Shown: piece by piece, positions 31,173 to 40,518 of the stretch | How the letters are laid out: the number at the start of each line of letters is the position of its first letter | Numbering within the stretch: position 1 is the stretch's first letter | Program-made: the position numbers and the translations under genes | Notes under the pieces: generated by a model | Databases searched by the model: none | What the model was told of the DNA's origin: nothing | The model's input: the letters and a program-made list of their open reading frames with translations, nothing else | Assembly: GCF_015352425.1 (NCBI RefSeq) | Contig: NZ_JADKNH010000002.1 | Coordinates: forward strand, 171,169-235,168 | Source: Fusibacter ferrireducens | GTDB lineage: Bacteria; Bacillota; Clostridia; Peptostreptococcales; Acidaminobacteraceae | Direction of reading: 5' to 3' | DNA: 64,000 bases

Positions 31173-32555
31173 TTAATCTAGTAGCAAACGATTTAAAATT
31201 TCAAGAGCATGGCGTAAATCATCAATTTTTTCAGGCGCTGTCACAACAATGCGTACAGCTGCTGGAGGCTTGACTTTCCCTACGGCAAATCGCTCCGATG
31301 CATACACCTGAACACCAGCTTCTTTGGCAAGCCTTTCAAATTCACTACCACTGGATTCTGCCGAAAGATTCAGCCATCTAAAAATACACGAATCATCACC
31401 ACATAGCATGTTTTCTGGAAAATATTCATTTACAAGTCGGTTTCTCAACTGAATTTGAGATCTATTATCTTGAATGATCTTATCTACTGACTCGGATGCA
31501 ATCATCCTTGAAGCCAACTCTGTAAGGAATGGTGACAATGAAAGATTGATGTTGTACAAATTATTCGAGAGGACCGTTAGAAATCTCTGTGGTGTTGCAA
31601 TATACGCTAAACGCAATCCAGGTGCAACAGCCTTGGAAAGGCTGGCAATATAAAGGGTCTGATCTGGAGCATATGACGCCACTGCTGGCATAGATTTTTC
31701 CATCAATAGGCTGTGTGCTCCATCCTCAATGACAATGAGTTGGTTATCAATTGCAATATTCGCAATCATTTGCCTCGTTTCCTGCGACATGATATGGGTA
31801 GTTGGATTATGGTAGTCCGGCATAATATAAATACCTTTAATATGCTCATTTTTAAGAGCATACAAGAGTCCCTCTTCAGTCATTTCATGATTCCGACTAT
31901 CAATGGGGATTAACTCGATTCCAAGCATTTTCGCTGCTGTTTTTAACCCCGGATAAGTTAGTGGATCTGTACCAATTCTATCACCCGGTTTAAATACACC
32001 TGCCAGTATAGCCGCAATGGCGTTCTGACCTCCATTGGATGGGAGTAAAAACTCTGGGGAAGTTGTAAATCCAGCCTTACAAATTAATTTTACTGCTGCT
32101 TCTTTTTGCCACGGATTCCCGTCAGGTTTTCCGTACTGTAGCAACTTTCCGAAATCAGGTTCTGCCATCATTCTACTGAGCAGTACTTTAACCTCTTCAG
32201 TCGCATTGGATTTTGGCGTTATTGGCCCCATTTCAATAAGGTGAGAAGCATAATAACGACTGACCATTCGCGTGTCGGAAGCCGTATCATACGATATAAA
32301 CGTCCCACTCCCAACACTTCCACTCAACAAGCCCTTTTGTTTGCATACTTTAAAAGCGCGGGTTATAGTGCTGACATTGACATCTAAATAATCAGCAAGT
32401 TCTCTATATGGAGGCAACTTTGTCCCAGGCAACAAGACCCCATTAGCAATATCTTGCTCCAAAAGCTCCGCTAGTGCCAAATATAATGGTTTATCAGAGT
32501 TTGGTTTTCGAGGTTTCCAACTCATAGGATAATTTTCAAATGAATTTACTGGCAT
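31173..32555 (-). CDS. MocR-type regulator (GntR HTH plus aminotransferase domain), 460 aa
   Basis: An N-terminal GntR winged helix (LLPGTKLPPYRELADYLDVNVSTITRAF, about 35-65) is fused to a fold-type I PLP aminotransferase domain (SNGGQNAIAAIL, DYHNPTTH, IEDGAH, and SLSKAVAPGLRLAY with the PLP Lys). MocR regulators sense PLP adducts of amino acids and often control neighbouring genes, here the aldolase-RidA-PhzF operon. Its ATG overlaps the LysR gene by 10 bases. Confidence 0.93.
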   Translation of the reverse strand: MPVNSFENYPMSWKPRKPNSDKPLYLALAELLEQDIANGVLLPGTKLPPYRELADYLDVNVSTITRAFKVCKQKGLLSGSVGSGTFISYDTASDTRMVSRYYASHLIEMGPITPKSNATEEVKVLLSRMMAEPDFGKLLQYGKPDGNPWQKEAAVKLICKAGFTTSPEFLLPSNGGQNAIAAILAGVFKPGDRIGTDPLTYPGLKTAAKMLGIELIPIDSRNHEMTEEGLLYALKNEHIKGIYIMPDYHNPTTHIMSQETRQMIANIAIDNQLIVIEDGAHSLLMEKSMPAVASYAPDQTLYIASLSKAVAPGLRLAYIATPQRFLTVLSNNLYNINLSLSPFLTELASRMIASESVDKIIQDNRSQIQLRNRLVNEYFPENMLCGDDSCIFRWLNLSAESSGSEFERLAKEAGVQVYASERFAVGKVKPPAAVRIVVTAPEKIDDLRHALEILNRLLLD

Positions 32556-33442
32556 GAAGTCACCTCATTTCCTTCAAGTAATTCTAAAAACAGGTTCATA
32601 GCTGGACTCACCCATTTGTTTTTATTATAAGCATAAATTGCAGTGATTTCACCGTCATTCATCTCCGTTTCTAACGCGATCATTTTTCCAGTAGCCAACT
32701 CTCTTTCTACTGTGAAACGCGGTAGGTATGCAACGCCCAGATTGCTCATAACACTCTGCTTGATGGCCTCAATACTCCACAATTCCAATTCGGTTTCTAA
32801 TACGATTTCCTTCTCCTTTAAGTACTTGTTGAATATCTTCAAGTACAAAGCATTTGGGTCATTCTGAATATGGCAAACTTGTTTTTTCTGATTCTCCCCT
32901 ACGAAGTCTTGCTGTTTTTCATCCAGAACTGGGGAAGCGACCAAAACCAATGGATAGGTATGAATCCTATGACTTGTAATACTTTTAGGATACCTCCCAA
33001 CATCATAATGTATTGCAATATCAATAGTCCCGTTGATCAATTGTTCTTGAATAGCGTAACAGTTCATAACTTGCAGTGATAATTTTACATTGGGAGCCTT
33101 TTCTTTAAACGCTCGAAGAATAGGTTGAATCTGATATGTTATTAGAGTCTCTGGCAAAGCTACTTTAAGATTTCCACGCATTTTTTCTATACGATCATGA
33201 TAATAAGCAAGCTCTTCTGTTGCCTCAAGTATTCTATCTATAATTGGAAGAACGTCTAATCCAGCTTGAGTCAGCTCCATCTTGTGGCCGTTCTTTTCGA
33301 ATATCTGTATGCCAAGTTCGCTTTCAAGTTGTTTCATTTGGAATGTTATGGTCGATTGTGCATAGTTGAGCGCTCTAGCAGCATTCTGATAGTTTCCTGT
33401 TTCAATAATCTTTTTTACTGTTACTAAATTTTTAAGCTCCAT
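32546..33442 (-). CDS. LysR-family transcriptional regulator, 298 aa
   Basis: N-terminal LysR HTH (YQNAARALNYAQSTITFQMKQLESELGIQIFEK) and a periplasmic-binding-type effector domain. The start ATG 33442 follows GAGAGGTG; codons before it lack a site. It forms a two-regulator operon with the MocR gene and is divergent from the DUF2000 gene, so it may control either side. The effector is unknown. Confidence 0.93.
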   Translation of the reverse strand: MELKNLVTVKKIIETGNYQNAARALNYAQSTITFQMKQLESELGIQIFEKNGHKMELTQAGLDVLPIIDRILEATEELAYYHDRIEKMRGNLKVALPETLITYQIQPILRAFKEKAPNVKLSLQVMNCYAIQEQLINGTIDIAIHYDVGRYPKSITSHRIHTYPLVLVASPVLDEKQQDFVGENQKKQVCHIQNDPNALYLKIFNKYLKEKEIVLETELELWSIEAIKQSVMSNLGVAYLPRFTVERELATGKMIALETEMNDGEITAIYAYNKNKWVSPAMNLFLELLEGNEVTSCQ

Positions 33443-33605
33443 GAGCACCTCTCTTTTTAAATTCAATAATATCGAATCGTCACATCAACTATATCAATTT
33501 GACTGAATTGATTATTAAAATATAATATCAGTAAATAAAAGGAAATGCAATGCCATGTAAACAGCTGTTTGGCATTTCCAACATTAATAATAAGGAGACG
33601 ATATA

Positions 33606-34013
33606 ATGGAATTCGATACTAAAATAAAAATTGTTGTAAGAGATGATCTCGAATCATGGCAAAAACTTAATGTCACAGCTTTCCTAATGAGTGGAATCGC
33701 TGGTACTCAAGACATTATAGGTCAACCGTATAAAGACAAAGATAACATTGAATATCTGCCTATGTCTCAACAACCGATTTTGATTCACTCAGGCAACAGT
33801 GAGCAAATGAAAACGCTTCTTCAAAAGGCATTGACGAAAGATGTTGTTATTTCAATCTATACAGAAGAACTTTTTAAGACATATAGCGATGAAGATAATC
33901 GTGCTATGGTAGCTCAGTTTGGTACGGAGGAATTAAATCTAGTTGGAATTGGCATTCGAGGTAAGAAAAATCACGTTGACCGTCTGCTAAAGGGATTTGA
34001 ATTGCATAAGTAG
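33606..34013 (+). CDS. DUF2000 family protein, 135 aa
   Basis: WQKLNVTAFLMSGIAG near the N-terminus, YLPMSQQPILIHSG and the closing NLVGIGIRGKKNHVDRLLKG mark the DUF2000 family (small Pth2-like fold, function unknown). GGAGAC precedes ATG 33606. Divergent from the LysR gene; likely a member of its regulon. Confidence 0.85.
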   Translation: MEFDTKIKIVVRDDLESWQKLNVTAFLMSGIAGTQDIIGQPYKDKDNIEYLPMSQQPILIHSGNSEQMKTLLQKALTKDVVISIYTEELFKTYSDEDNRAMVAQFGTEELNLVGIGIRGKKNHVDRLLKGFELHK

Positions 34014-34172
34014 GTTTTATGACTCTTATGCTTATTTTCATACATTCCTCAAATTGAAGCATCTATCCGCTTTATTGGAAAATCAGGTCTTCCTAATATT
34101 TACTTGTATTGAGAATACTTGATTTACATATTTAAACTTTAAGTAATGCTAAAAAAATCAATTGTAAAAACC

Positions 34173-34316
34173 TTAATTTAAAGCATAGATGCCGATTTTG
34201 TATTTCTTCTTGATAAAAACTTTGATCTTGTCATACTCTGTTGTAGATATCAACTTTTTATACTTCAAGTGATTCAGCATCGTAATTTGTACGCTAAATT
34301 TCAATCTTTCATCCAT
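34173..34316 (-). CDS. Small protein, 47 aa, upstream-coupled to DinG-like gene
   Basis: ATG 34316 has GGAGG 8 bases upstream. The product MDERLKFSVQITMLNHLKYK followed by KLISTTEYDKIKVFIKKKYK looks like the short SHOCT-like proteins of clostridial mobile elements (helix, LI-T-EY-KIK turn, Lys-rich helix). It begins 22 bases after the DinG-like gene on the same strand. The rest of 34014-34172 holds nothing I can identify. Confidence 0.65.
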   Translation of the reverse strand: MDERLKFSVQITMLNHLKYKKLISTTEYDKIKVFIKKKYKIGIYALN

Positions 34317-34338
34317 AGTCTCTTCCTCCAAATTTCTT

Positions 34339-36594
34339 CTATTCAAAATATGCGTTATCTTTTTTCTCTCTTAAAAATTCCCTGATATTTTCAATGCAAC
34401 ACGCTTTTCTACACCTAGGTAATGCATGTAAAACATCTTGATGATATCTCCCATTGACACTGGCTCTAACATCAAGTATTGAGATGACACCTGTATCAGT
34501 CTCACTTCTTATCAATCGCCCAACACCTTGCCGCAATTTTATTAACATTTTAGGAATCAAAACCGATTTAAGATATTCATTCATGTCTGGATACAATGAC
34601 TTTTCATAATCACTGATTGGATCTGGTATTGGAAAAGGCAACTTTACAATAATCAAATGAGACAAAACATCTCCAGGTATGTTGACACCTTCCCACATAC
34701 TACCGGTTGCAAAAAGAACTGAATTTTGACTTTGTTTGAACTCATCAATAGTTGCACTTCTTCCACGATTCATTGCTATCATTTGACGCTCTGGTTGTAT
34801 TTCTTGAACATGCTGAAATATCAAACGTAATAGCTTATAAGAAGTGAATAAAACAAGAGCATGTCCATTTGATGCATCAATTAGATTTGATATTTCCCTA
34901 CTAAGTTTCTGAATGTAAACCTCATTATCTATATTCGGAAAAGGCATGGTTTGTGGCAAATAAATCATGCAATTTTCTTCAAAGTGAAATGGTGACGATT
35001 TGGTAAGTTCCTTAACCTTAGTATCACCCAAAAAGCTCATTCCAAGCTGATGTTTGATGTAACTGAAATCTCCATCAACAGCTAAAGTACCTGACGTTAA
35101 AATCATAGATCTTTTACCTGTCCATAAATCCTTACCTATTTCCGAACTTATTACTTTGGGAATGGATGACAACTTTCTTTGTCCTCTAGCTTTAGGATTT
35201 TCCACCCAACAGATATTTGCTCCTAATAAGAACAACTTCAAATCCTCTATGAAAGCTTTAAGGTCAATAGAAAATTGTCTTTCAGTGTAACCCATCTTCT
35301 TACTAATTTCATGAATGGTAAACAACAATTTTTTTATGATTTTCATAGTTCTTAAAGTGATTTCTGTCGGAAATTTTTCTATATCATCCATAAGTGATCT
35401 TTCTGGAACTCGATCTGTTATTAAATCAAATAACATTTGATTTAACGCCATCGCCTCACTCGTTAAATTCTTTAATTCTTTTTGGTCTTTCTTCTTCGAA
35501 TAAGCAGGTGCTATCTTCTTCATCATACTAGCAACCTCATGTTCAATAATTGTTGTTCCATACATCTGATTTGCAGCGTCCATCAATTTATGCGCTTCAT
35601 CAATGATGACTGTTTGATAATCTGGCAACAATGATATTCGACCATCTTTTCTTTTTAAAACATCTGCCAGATAATAGTTGTGATTACATATTTGAAAATG
35701 ATAGGTGCTCTTTCTCGCTTGCTTCATAAACCGCTGAAAAGCACAAATCTTAAACTCGCTGCATTTAATACACTGGCTACTTTTGACATTGATTTTTCGT
35801 TTATCATAACCACTTATATTTTCAGCTTCAGCAAGATCAATATTTCTACTTTGAATTAATTGTTGTAACCCTCTATATTCACTAGGCCTTTTGCGATTAG
35901 GATCTAATGACTGAAAATAATCCTTTAACCGTTTTTCACAAACATAGTTTTCTTTACCCTTCCTAAGTACACTTGTGATTGGACTTGAGATAATCCCATT
36001 TTCAATCAGAATTTTTGAAATCTGTGGTATATACTCATTTATTATTGAACGTTGCAGTTCTATACTAGATGTAGTGATTACAATCGGCATTTGCCTGTAA
36101 GATCGATTCTTTTTTGGAAAAATACTATATACGATTGCTGCAATTAGATATGCATGCGTCTTACCAAGACCAACCGCGATATCACTCAAGGATATCCTTT
36201 GTTCCTTCATATTCTCATATATATGCTTTGATAAATGAACCTGATCTTCACGTACAACGAATCCATACTTAGGAAAAATCTCTTTGAAAATATGATCAAT
36301 CATTTCAAGTCCATCTGATACCTGCTTCAAATCGTAAAAAGATAAATCCCTGACTTTCTTTATAACATCCTCATATTCTTTCTTTTTCAATATTTCTCTT
36401 CTATAAAACAAGTACTTTTTATCACCAGTCATATAGTTGACCACACGATAGGTGTAATTCTTCCCGGTAAAACCTTGCACAACAATACAATCTTTTATGA
36501 TGAAAACGCCCGTCGAATTCTCTGTTATCCAATTTTCATCTATTATTCTATTTAAAATATCTTTGGTATCAAAATTAGGTTGAATATTATCCAT
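34339..36594 (-). CDS. DinG/XPD-like superfamily 2 helicase, 751 aa
   Basis: Walker A VGLGKTHAY (about residue 140), four Cys of an iron-sulphur cluster region (CIKCSEFKIC plus flanking Cys, about 270-285), DEAH box VIIDEAHKL (about 330), GSMWEGVNIPGD and motif VI QGVGRLIRSETDTG (about 690). DinG-type 5'-3' DNA helicases resolve R-loops and D-loops; element-borne copies occur in clostridial mobile elements. The second ATG (36594) has the better spacing from AAGGAG. Confidence 0.9.
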   Translation of the reverse strand: MDNIQPNFDTKDILNRIIDENWITENSTGVFIIKDCIVVQGFTGKNYTYRVVNYMTGDKKYLFYRREILKKKEYEDVIKKVRDLSFYDLKQVSDGLEMIDHIFKEIFPKYGFVVREDQVHLSKHIYENMKEQRISLSDIAVGLGKTHAYLIAAIVYSIFPKKNRSYRQMPIVITTSSIELQRSIINEYIPQISKILIENGIISSPITSVLRKGKENYVCEKRLKDYFQSLDPNRKRPSEYRGLQQLIQSRNIDLAEAENISGYDKRKINVKSSQCIKCSEFKICAFQRFMKQARKSTYHFQICNHNYYLADVLKRKDGRISLLPDYQTVIIDEAHKLMDAANQMYGTTIIEHEVASMMKKIAPAYSKKKDQKELKNLTSEAMALNQMLFDLITDRVPERSLMDDIEKFPTEITLRTMKIIKKLLFTIHEISKKMGYTERQFSIDLKAFIEDLKLFLLGANICWVENPKARGQRKLSSIPKVISSEIGKDLWTGKRSMILTSGTLAVDGDFSYIKHQLGMSFLGDTKVKELTKSSPFHFEENCMIYLPQTMPFPNIDNEVYIQKLSREISNLIDASNGHALVLFTSYKLLRLIFQHVQEIQPERQMIAMNRGRSATIDEFKQSQNSVLFATGSMWEGVNIPGDVLSHLIIVKLPFPIPDPISDYEKSLYPDMNEYLKSVLIPKMLIKLRQGVGRLIRSETDTGVISILDVRASVNGRYHQDVLHALPRCRKACCIENIREFLREKKDNAYFE

Positions 36595-36620
36595 CATTAC
36601 TCCTTCCGTTAAATTTAATT

Positions 36621-36685
36621 CACTTAACAGAACAAACCTATAACCAAGTCAAAACAACTTAGAGACACGTTTGTTCTGTTAAGTG
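36621..36685. repeat. Perfect 17-bp inverted repeat upstream of the DinG-like gene
   Basis: CACTTAACAGAACAAAC (36621-36637) and its exact complement GTTTGTTCTGTTAAGTG (36669-36685) with a 31-base loop, 27 bases before the DinG start. No T-run on either side, so an operator pair or RNA switch is more likely than a terminator. Confidence 0.85.
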
Positions 36686-36714
36686 ATTAGTTAAAATCTA
36701 ATTAATAAATACTT

Positions 36715-37003
36715 TAGGCGGTCAATGGTTATTGACCTCATAGAAGCAACCTATGCCATTGGCTTCCAGGCAAAGGCTGTATTCTCCTGATTATCGTCAG
36801 GCTACCATCCATAGGATACTTAGGACTTGGCAGAAGTATCGTTCAAATTTTCCCTTGTGGATCATTGCGAATTATCATAACCACTTAATAATTTAAAGCC
36901 AGATGTAATCGCTCTGGTATTCCCGTCGTGGCGTATCTGCTTATGTCGCTGCCCTCTCGGTCACAAGGTAACGTACCTAAAGCTTTGAATATGAGTAAAA
37001 TTA
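36715..37003. ncRNA. Candidate structured non-coding RNA
   Basis: About 290 bases with no frame, richer in GC than its surroundings, containing stable elements: GGTCAATGGTTATTGACC (36720-36737), a CCTATG/CATAGG long-range pair and CCAGA/TCTGG. It lies between the terminator of a sigma-like gene and a perfect inverted repeat before the DinG gene. Composition and structure look like a conserved RNA of clostridial mobile elements. The strand is not decided by the sequence. Confidence 0.45.
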
Positions 37004-37034
37004 TCTTTACTATTTTTCAAGGTTCAGAGGAGTT

Positions 37035-37076
37035 AAAAAACCCCTTCACTCTTAAGCCGAAAAATAAAGGGGGGTG
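37035..37076 (-). terminator. Intrinsic terminator of the sigma-like gene
   Basis: On the minus strand CCCCTT (37072-37067) pairs with AAGGGG (37046-37041), followed by TTTTTT; 12 bases after the stop. Confidence 0.55.
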
Positions 37077-37083
37077 TACCAAA

Positions 37084-37527
37084 TTATTTTTCAATTTTTA
37101 AATATTTTCTTAATTTCTCTAACACTCTCTTCTTGCGATTACTAATCGTCATCAATGGAAGACCTGTTTCTTTCGAAAGTTGTCTCTGACTTTTCTCAAA
37201 AAAAAACAGTTCTTGTATCAGCCATTTCTCTTCTTCATTAAGAATTGAAATTGCTTCAAGAACTGTTTCCATAAGCACTTTGTTTATAACTTCTGTTTCA
37301 ATATCAGTATTTTTATCAGGTATAATTCCCTCCGCTGAGCAATAATTTCTTTTCATATCACTGAAAATGATTACTCCTTTTTTAAAATCACGTTCTTCTA
37401 AATACCGCTCTCTCCGATCCATCCTATAGAAAACTTCATATATTTCTTTCGTTATTTCACATTTTTCTCCAGCAACAGAGATAAAATATTTACGTTTTTC
37501 TTTCTTCTCATCATCCGATTGTTTCAT
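37084..37527 (-). CDS. Sigma-70 region 4-like transcription factor, 147 aa
   Basis: The C-terminal 60 residues are a region 4 type HTH: AISILNEEEKWLIQELFFFE, SQRQLSKETGLPLMTISNRKKRVLEKL. The N-terminal half is short and charged and lacks a clear region 2, as in sigma-like factors of Tn916/ICE-type elements. Start ATG 37527 has GGAG 9 bases upstream. Probably controls element genes. Confidence 0.8.
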   Translation of the reverse strand: MKQSDDEKKEKRKYFISVAGEKCEITKEIYEVFYRMDRRERYLEERDFKKGVIIFSDMKRNYCSAEGIIPDKNTDIETEVINKVLMETVLEAISILNEEEKWLIQELFFFEKSQRQLSKETGLPLMTISNRKKRVLEKLRKYLKIEK

Positions 37528-37636
37528 ATTACATCTCTCCAATTGTGTAATTTGTAAACTATTCATTACAAAATGTTATGGGCTATGAATCACAACAAAG
37601 AAGAATTGACACATTGTCAACCTCCTATTGATAAAC

Positions 37637-37675
37637 AAAAAAGCCAGAGGTTCATTACGACCTCTGGCTTTTTTT
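37637..37675. terminator. Bidirectional intrinsic terminator
   Basis: AAGCCAGAGGT (37641-37651) pairs perfectly with ACCTCTGGCTT (37660-37670), with A- and T-runs on the two sides. No plus-strand gene ends here now, so it may be a boundary left by a lost gene. Confidence 0.85.
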
Positions 37676-38384
37676 CATAATACTATTTTGATTTTTAAAA
37701 TTCAGAAAAACCATTCCAATACAATTTACATGCACATCACTTAAAGCAAACTAAAAAATGTATCTCTACTTTTTAATATTCTAAACTTCCCCACGAATGT
37801 CGAAGATGTTCAGCTTCTAAGCCCAAAATTCTGACAAGGATGAAACCACTTAATGTTCTCCTTCAATGAAATTGTGGAATATCAACAAGAAACTGATTCG
37901 AGAAAGTTTTTCAACAAATTGACGTTTCTAAGATATCCATAGCTTTGCTTAAACCAATGTATTAATGAGGGTAAAAGGGTTCCGAACCTCTTTGCTAGCC
38001 ATAAAACTTGAAAATGGCGACAGTCAAACAACTGATAATAATAGTCTAAACCCAACAAACTTTATATTGAATCTCAACAATAAGTGGATTATCATAGAAT
38101 CGTTAAAAAAAGTAATGCCCTCATAGATTAAAATGTACAATTTAAAGAGCCTCATTGTCAGTCAGTTCCCTAATATTTATTCACGCTATACATTAATAAA
38201 ATCCTACATTTATCCTAACAACAAGACAATTTACGCTCATTACTTTTTATAAGGATTACTTATCTCCTTTTCATGAATATAAAGATTATTCTTGATAAAT
38301 CAATATAGAATTCAATATTTACCATCTTCCAGCAGAGTATTTTACCAACATCGTGGATTGTCTGCGAGTTTCTTTTTAAAACGC
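37676..38384. other. About 700 bases without a recognisable gene
   Basis: All six frames are broken at short intervals and no strong structure or promoter was found. It separates the DinG/sigma block from the alanine symporter gene. Confidence 0.6.
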
Positions 38385-39851
38385 CTAATTTACTTTTGGT
38401 AATCTTTCGACATCTGAAATCTCTATCCATAGATTTGCATTCTTGATACCAAGCTTACTGGGATCAAATACTGGATCTAGACCTTTAGCTTTTTGCTCCT
38501 CGTAGTCTTTAAGAGTTGCGATTCCTGTTTTGGTAAGCAATATAATCGCAACGAGGTTTAACCATGACATAATGCCAATACCAACGTCACCAAGTGCCCA
38601 CACAGTACTTGCTGAGTTAACCGAACCTATAATAATCATAATTAGTAAAATGATACGTGTTATGTTAAATATATTTTTTTGATTTTTCATTTTTTTAGTA
38701 ATATAAGCTACATTAGATTCAGCATAATAGTAATAAGCAAGTAGCGTTGTGAATGCGAAAAAAAGAAGTGCAATCGCAACAAACTTTGAGCCGAATCCAG
38801 GCATTAATGTATCAACAGCTAACTGAGTATATACAGGGCTTGGCTCAGCACCACTAAGAACAGGGTTTGAATATAACATCGATCCGTCTGGAAAAAACGT
38901 GTTGAACGATCCAGTAAGGAGGATCATAAAGGCAGTTGCGCTACAAACAAATAATGTATCAATGTAAACTGAGAATACCTGAACAAGACCTTGCTTTGCA
39001 GGGTGAGATACTTCTGCAGCTGCAGCAGCCATTGGACCTGTCCCTAGACCAGCTTCACTTGAATATATACCACGTTTTACGCCCCAACTGATTGCCTGAC
39101 CAATGATTGCGCCAAAAGCAGCCTTTGTGCTAAAAGCGTTGATAATAATCATTGAAAAAATTTCTGGTACTTTATCGATATTCAAGATGAATATGGCAAT
39201 TGCAACGATGATGTAAGCAATTGCCATGAAAGGAACTAAAATTTGAGCAGTTTTCCCAATTCGCTTAACACCACCGAAAACGATTATTGCAAGTGTGCTA
39301 GCAGTAGTGATACCTGAAACTACTGGAGGTATGCCAAAAGCACTATCCATAGCGGTTGCAATTGAATTAGCTTGTATACCAGGTAAGAAGAAACCGACTG
39401 AAGCAATTGCTGAAATTGCAAATAAAATTGCGAACGGTTTACTTCCAATCCCTTTTTCGATATAGTATTGAGGACCACCACGGTACTGCCCATCAGCTTC
39501 CTCTTTATAAACTTGTGCAAGAGCTGATTCTATATAAGCCGATCCAGCACCTAAGAATGCGATTATCCACATCCAAAATACAGCACCTGGACCACCAAAT
39601 CCAATCGCAGAAGCAACACCAGCTATATTACCCGTACCGACTCGACCTCCAAGAGCCATTGCGAATGATTGGAAGGATGAAACCCCTTTAGCTGAATCGT
39701 CACTAGCAAATAGATGATCCAACATATTTTTAATCAAACGAACTTGTGGGAACTTCATTGAAAATGTAAAGTAAATTCCGGTACCTAAAGATAAGTAAAT
39801 TAATGCTTTACTCCAAATAATTTGATTAAGCAAATTAATAATTTGAGTCAT
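38385..39851 (-). CDS. Alanine or glycine:cation symporter (AGCS family), 488 aa
   Basis: About ten to eleven membrane segments and the family signature GGRVGTGNIAGVASAIGFGG plus GPGAVFWMW, then YSSEAGLGTGPMAAAAA. Members take up Ala/Gly with Na+ or H+. GGGAG lies 7 bases before ATG 39851. It closes a gene group on the minus strand with RidA and an ornithine cyclodeaminase-like enzyme, consistent with amino-acid import for catabolism. Confidence 0.95.
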   Translation of the reverse strand: MTQIINLLNQIIWSKALIYLSLGTGIYFTFSMKFPQVRLIKNMLDHLFASDDSAKGVSSFQSFAMALGGRVGTGNIAGVASAIGFGGPGAVFWMWIIAFLGAGSAYIESALAQVYKEEADGQYRGGPQYYIEKGIGSKPFAILFAISAIASVGFFLPGIQANSIATAMDSAFGIPPVVSGITTASTLAIIVFGGVKRIGKTAQILVPFMAIAYIIVAIAIFILNIDKVPEIFSMIIINAFSTKAAFGAIIGQAISWGVKRGIYSSEAGLGTGPMAAAAAEVSHPAKQGLVQVFSVYIDTLFVCSATAFMILLTGSFNTFFPDGSMLYSNPVLSGAEPSPVYTQLAVDTLMPGFGSKFVAIALLFFAFTTLLAYYYYAESNVAYITKKMKNQKNIFNITRIILLIMIIIGSVNSASTVWALGDVGIGIMSWLNLVAIILLTKTGIATLKDYEEQKAKGLDPVFDPSKLGIKNANLWIEISDVERLPKVN

Positions 39852-40054
39852 ACGATTTCTCCCTTCAATCTTCTCTAATTATTTGAAAACCAAACTCCTA
39901 ATCATTATCACATTGTCAACTCCAAGCAAATTATCTTTCTAGTATAAATCAATTCATAAAATCATAGTTGTGGCTTGATCAGCAAATGTGCAATCGCTAA
40001 ACAAGACCCTAGTGAGTAAGAAATGCCTGATGTTTTATGAAATGAAAACTCGGA

Positions 40055-40507
40055 TCATTCAAAATTAAGCGTTGGATTAATATTTGTATAACCTTTTATG
40101 TTCGCGTGAGATTCTTTAAATCCTAATGTTGATTTTTTTCTTGCGATAGCCTCAATCTCTACATCAGCCCCTAATGGAAGAGCAGCTACTTCGAAAGCAC
40201 TTCGTGCAGGAAAATTCTCCGTAAAGAACTCCTTATAGACTTCATTCATGGCTTCAAAATGCTTCATTTCACTTAAATATACAGTTGTTTTAACTACATC
40301 CGAAAGCTCTGCTCCTACTTCATTTAATATGCCAGTTAGGTTTTTGAGCGCCATACGTGTTTGAGCTTTAATGCCTGTCAACACCTCTCCTGTACTTGGA
40401 TTAATTGGCAATTGACCACTCGTAAAGATATAATCATCAACAGTAATCGCTTGTGAATATGGTCCAATGGCTTTAGGGGCATTTTGTGTTTCTACTACAT
40501 TCTTCAT
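40055..40507 (-). CDS. RidA family deaminase with C-terminal extension, 150 aa
   Basis: Typical RidA core (NAPKAIGPYSQAITVDDYIFTS, GQLPINP, Arg in FPARSAFEV, Glu in VEIEAIARKK). It carries about 25 extra residues at the C-terminus (LGFKESHANIKGYTNINPTL) that normal RidA proteins lack; the tail has no recognised function. It follows the ornithine cyclodeaminase-like gene by 11 bases, whose imine products it would hydrolyse. Confidence 0.92.
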   Translation of the reverse strand: MKNVVETQNAPKAIGPYSQAITVDDYIFTSGQLPINPSTGEVLTGIKAQTRMALKNLTGILNEVGAELSDVVKTTVYLSEMKHFEAMNEVYKEFFTENFPARSAFEVAALPLGADVEIEAIARKKSTLGFKESHANIKGYTNINPTLNFE

Positions 40508-40518
40508 ATCTATTCCTC

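Noticed and set aside
36621-36685. LexA/SOS operator for the DinG-like gene
   Set aside because: The arms contain AGAAC but not the Firmicute LexA pattern GAAC-N4-GTTC at the required spacing.
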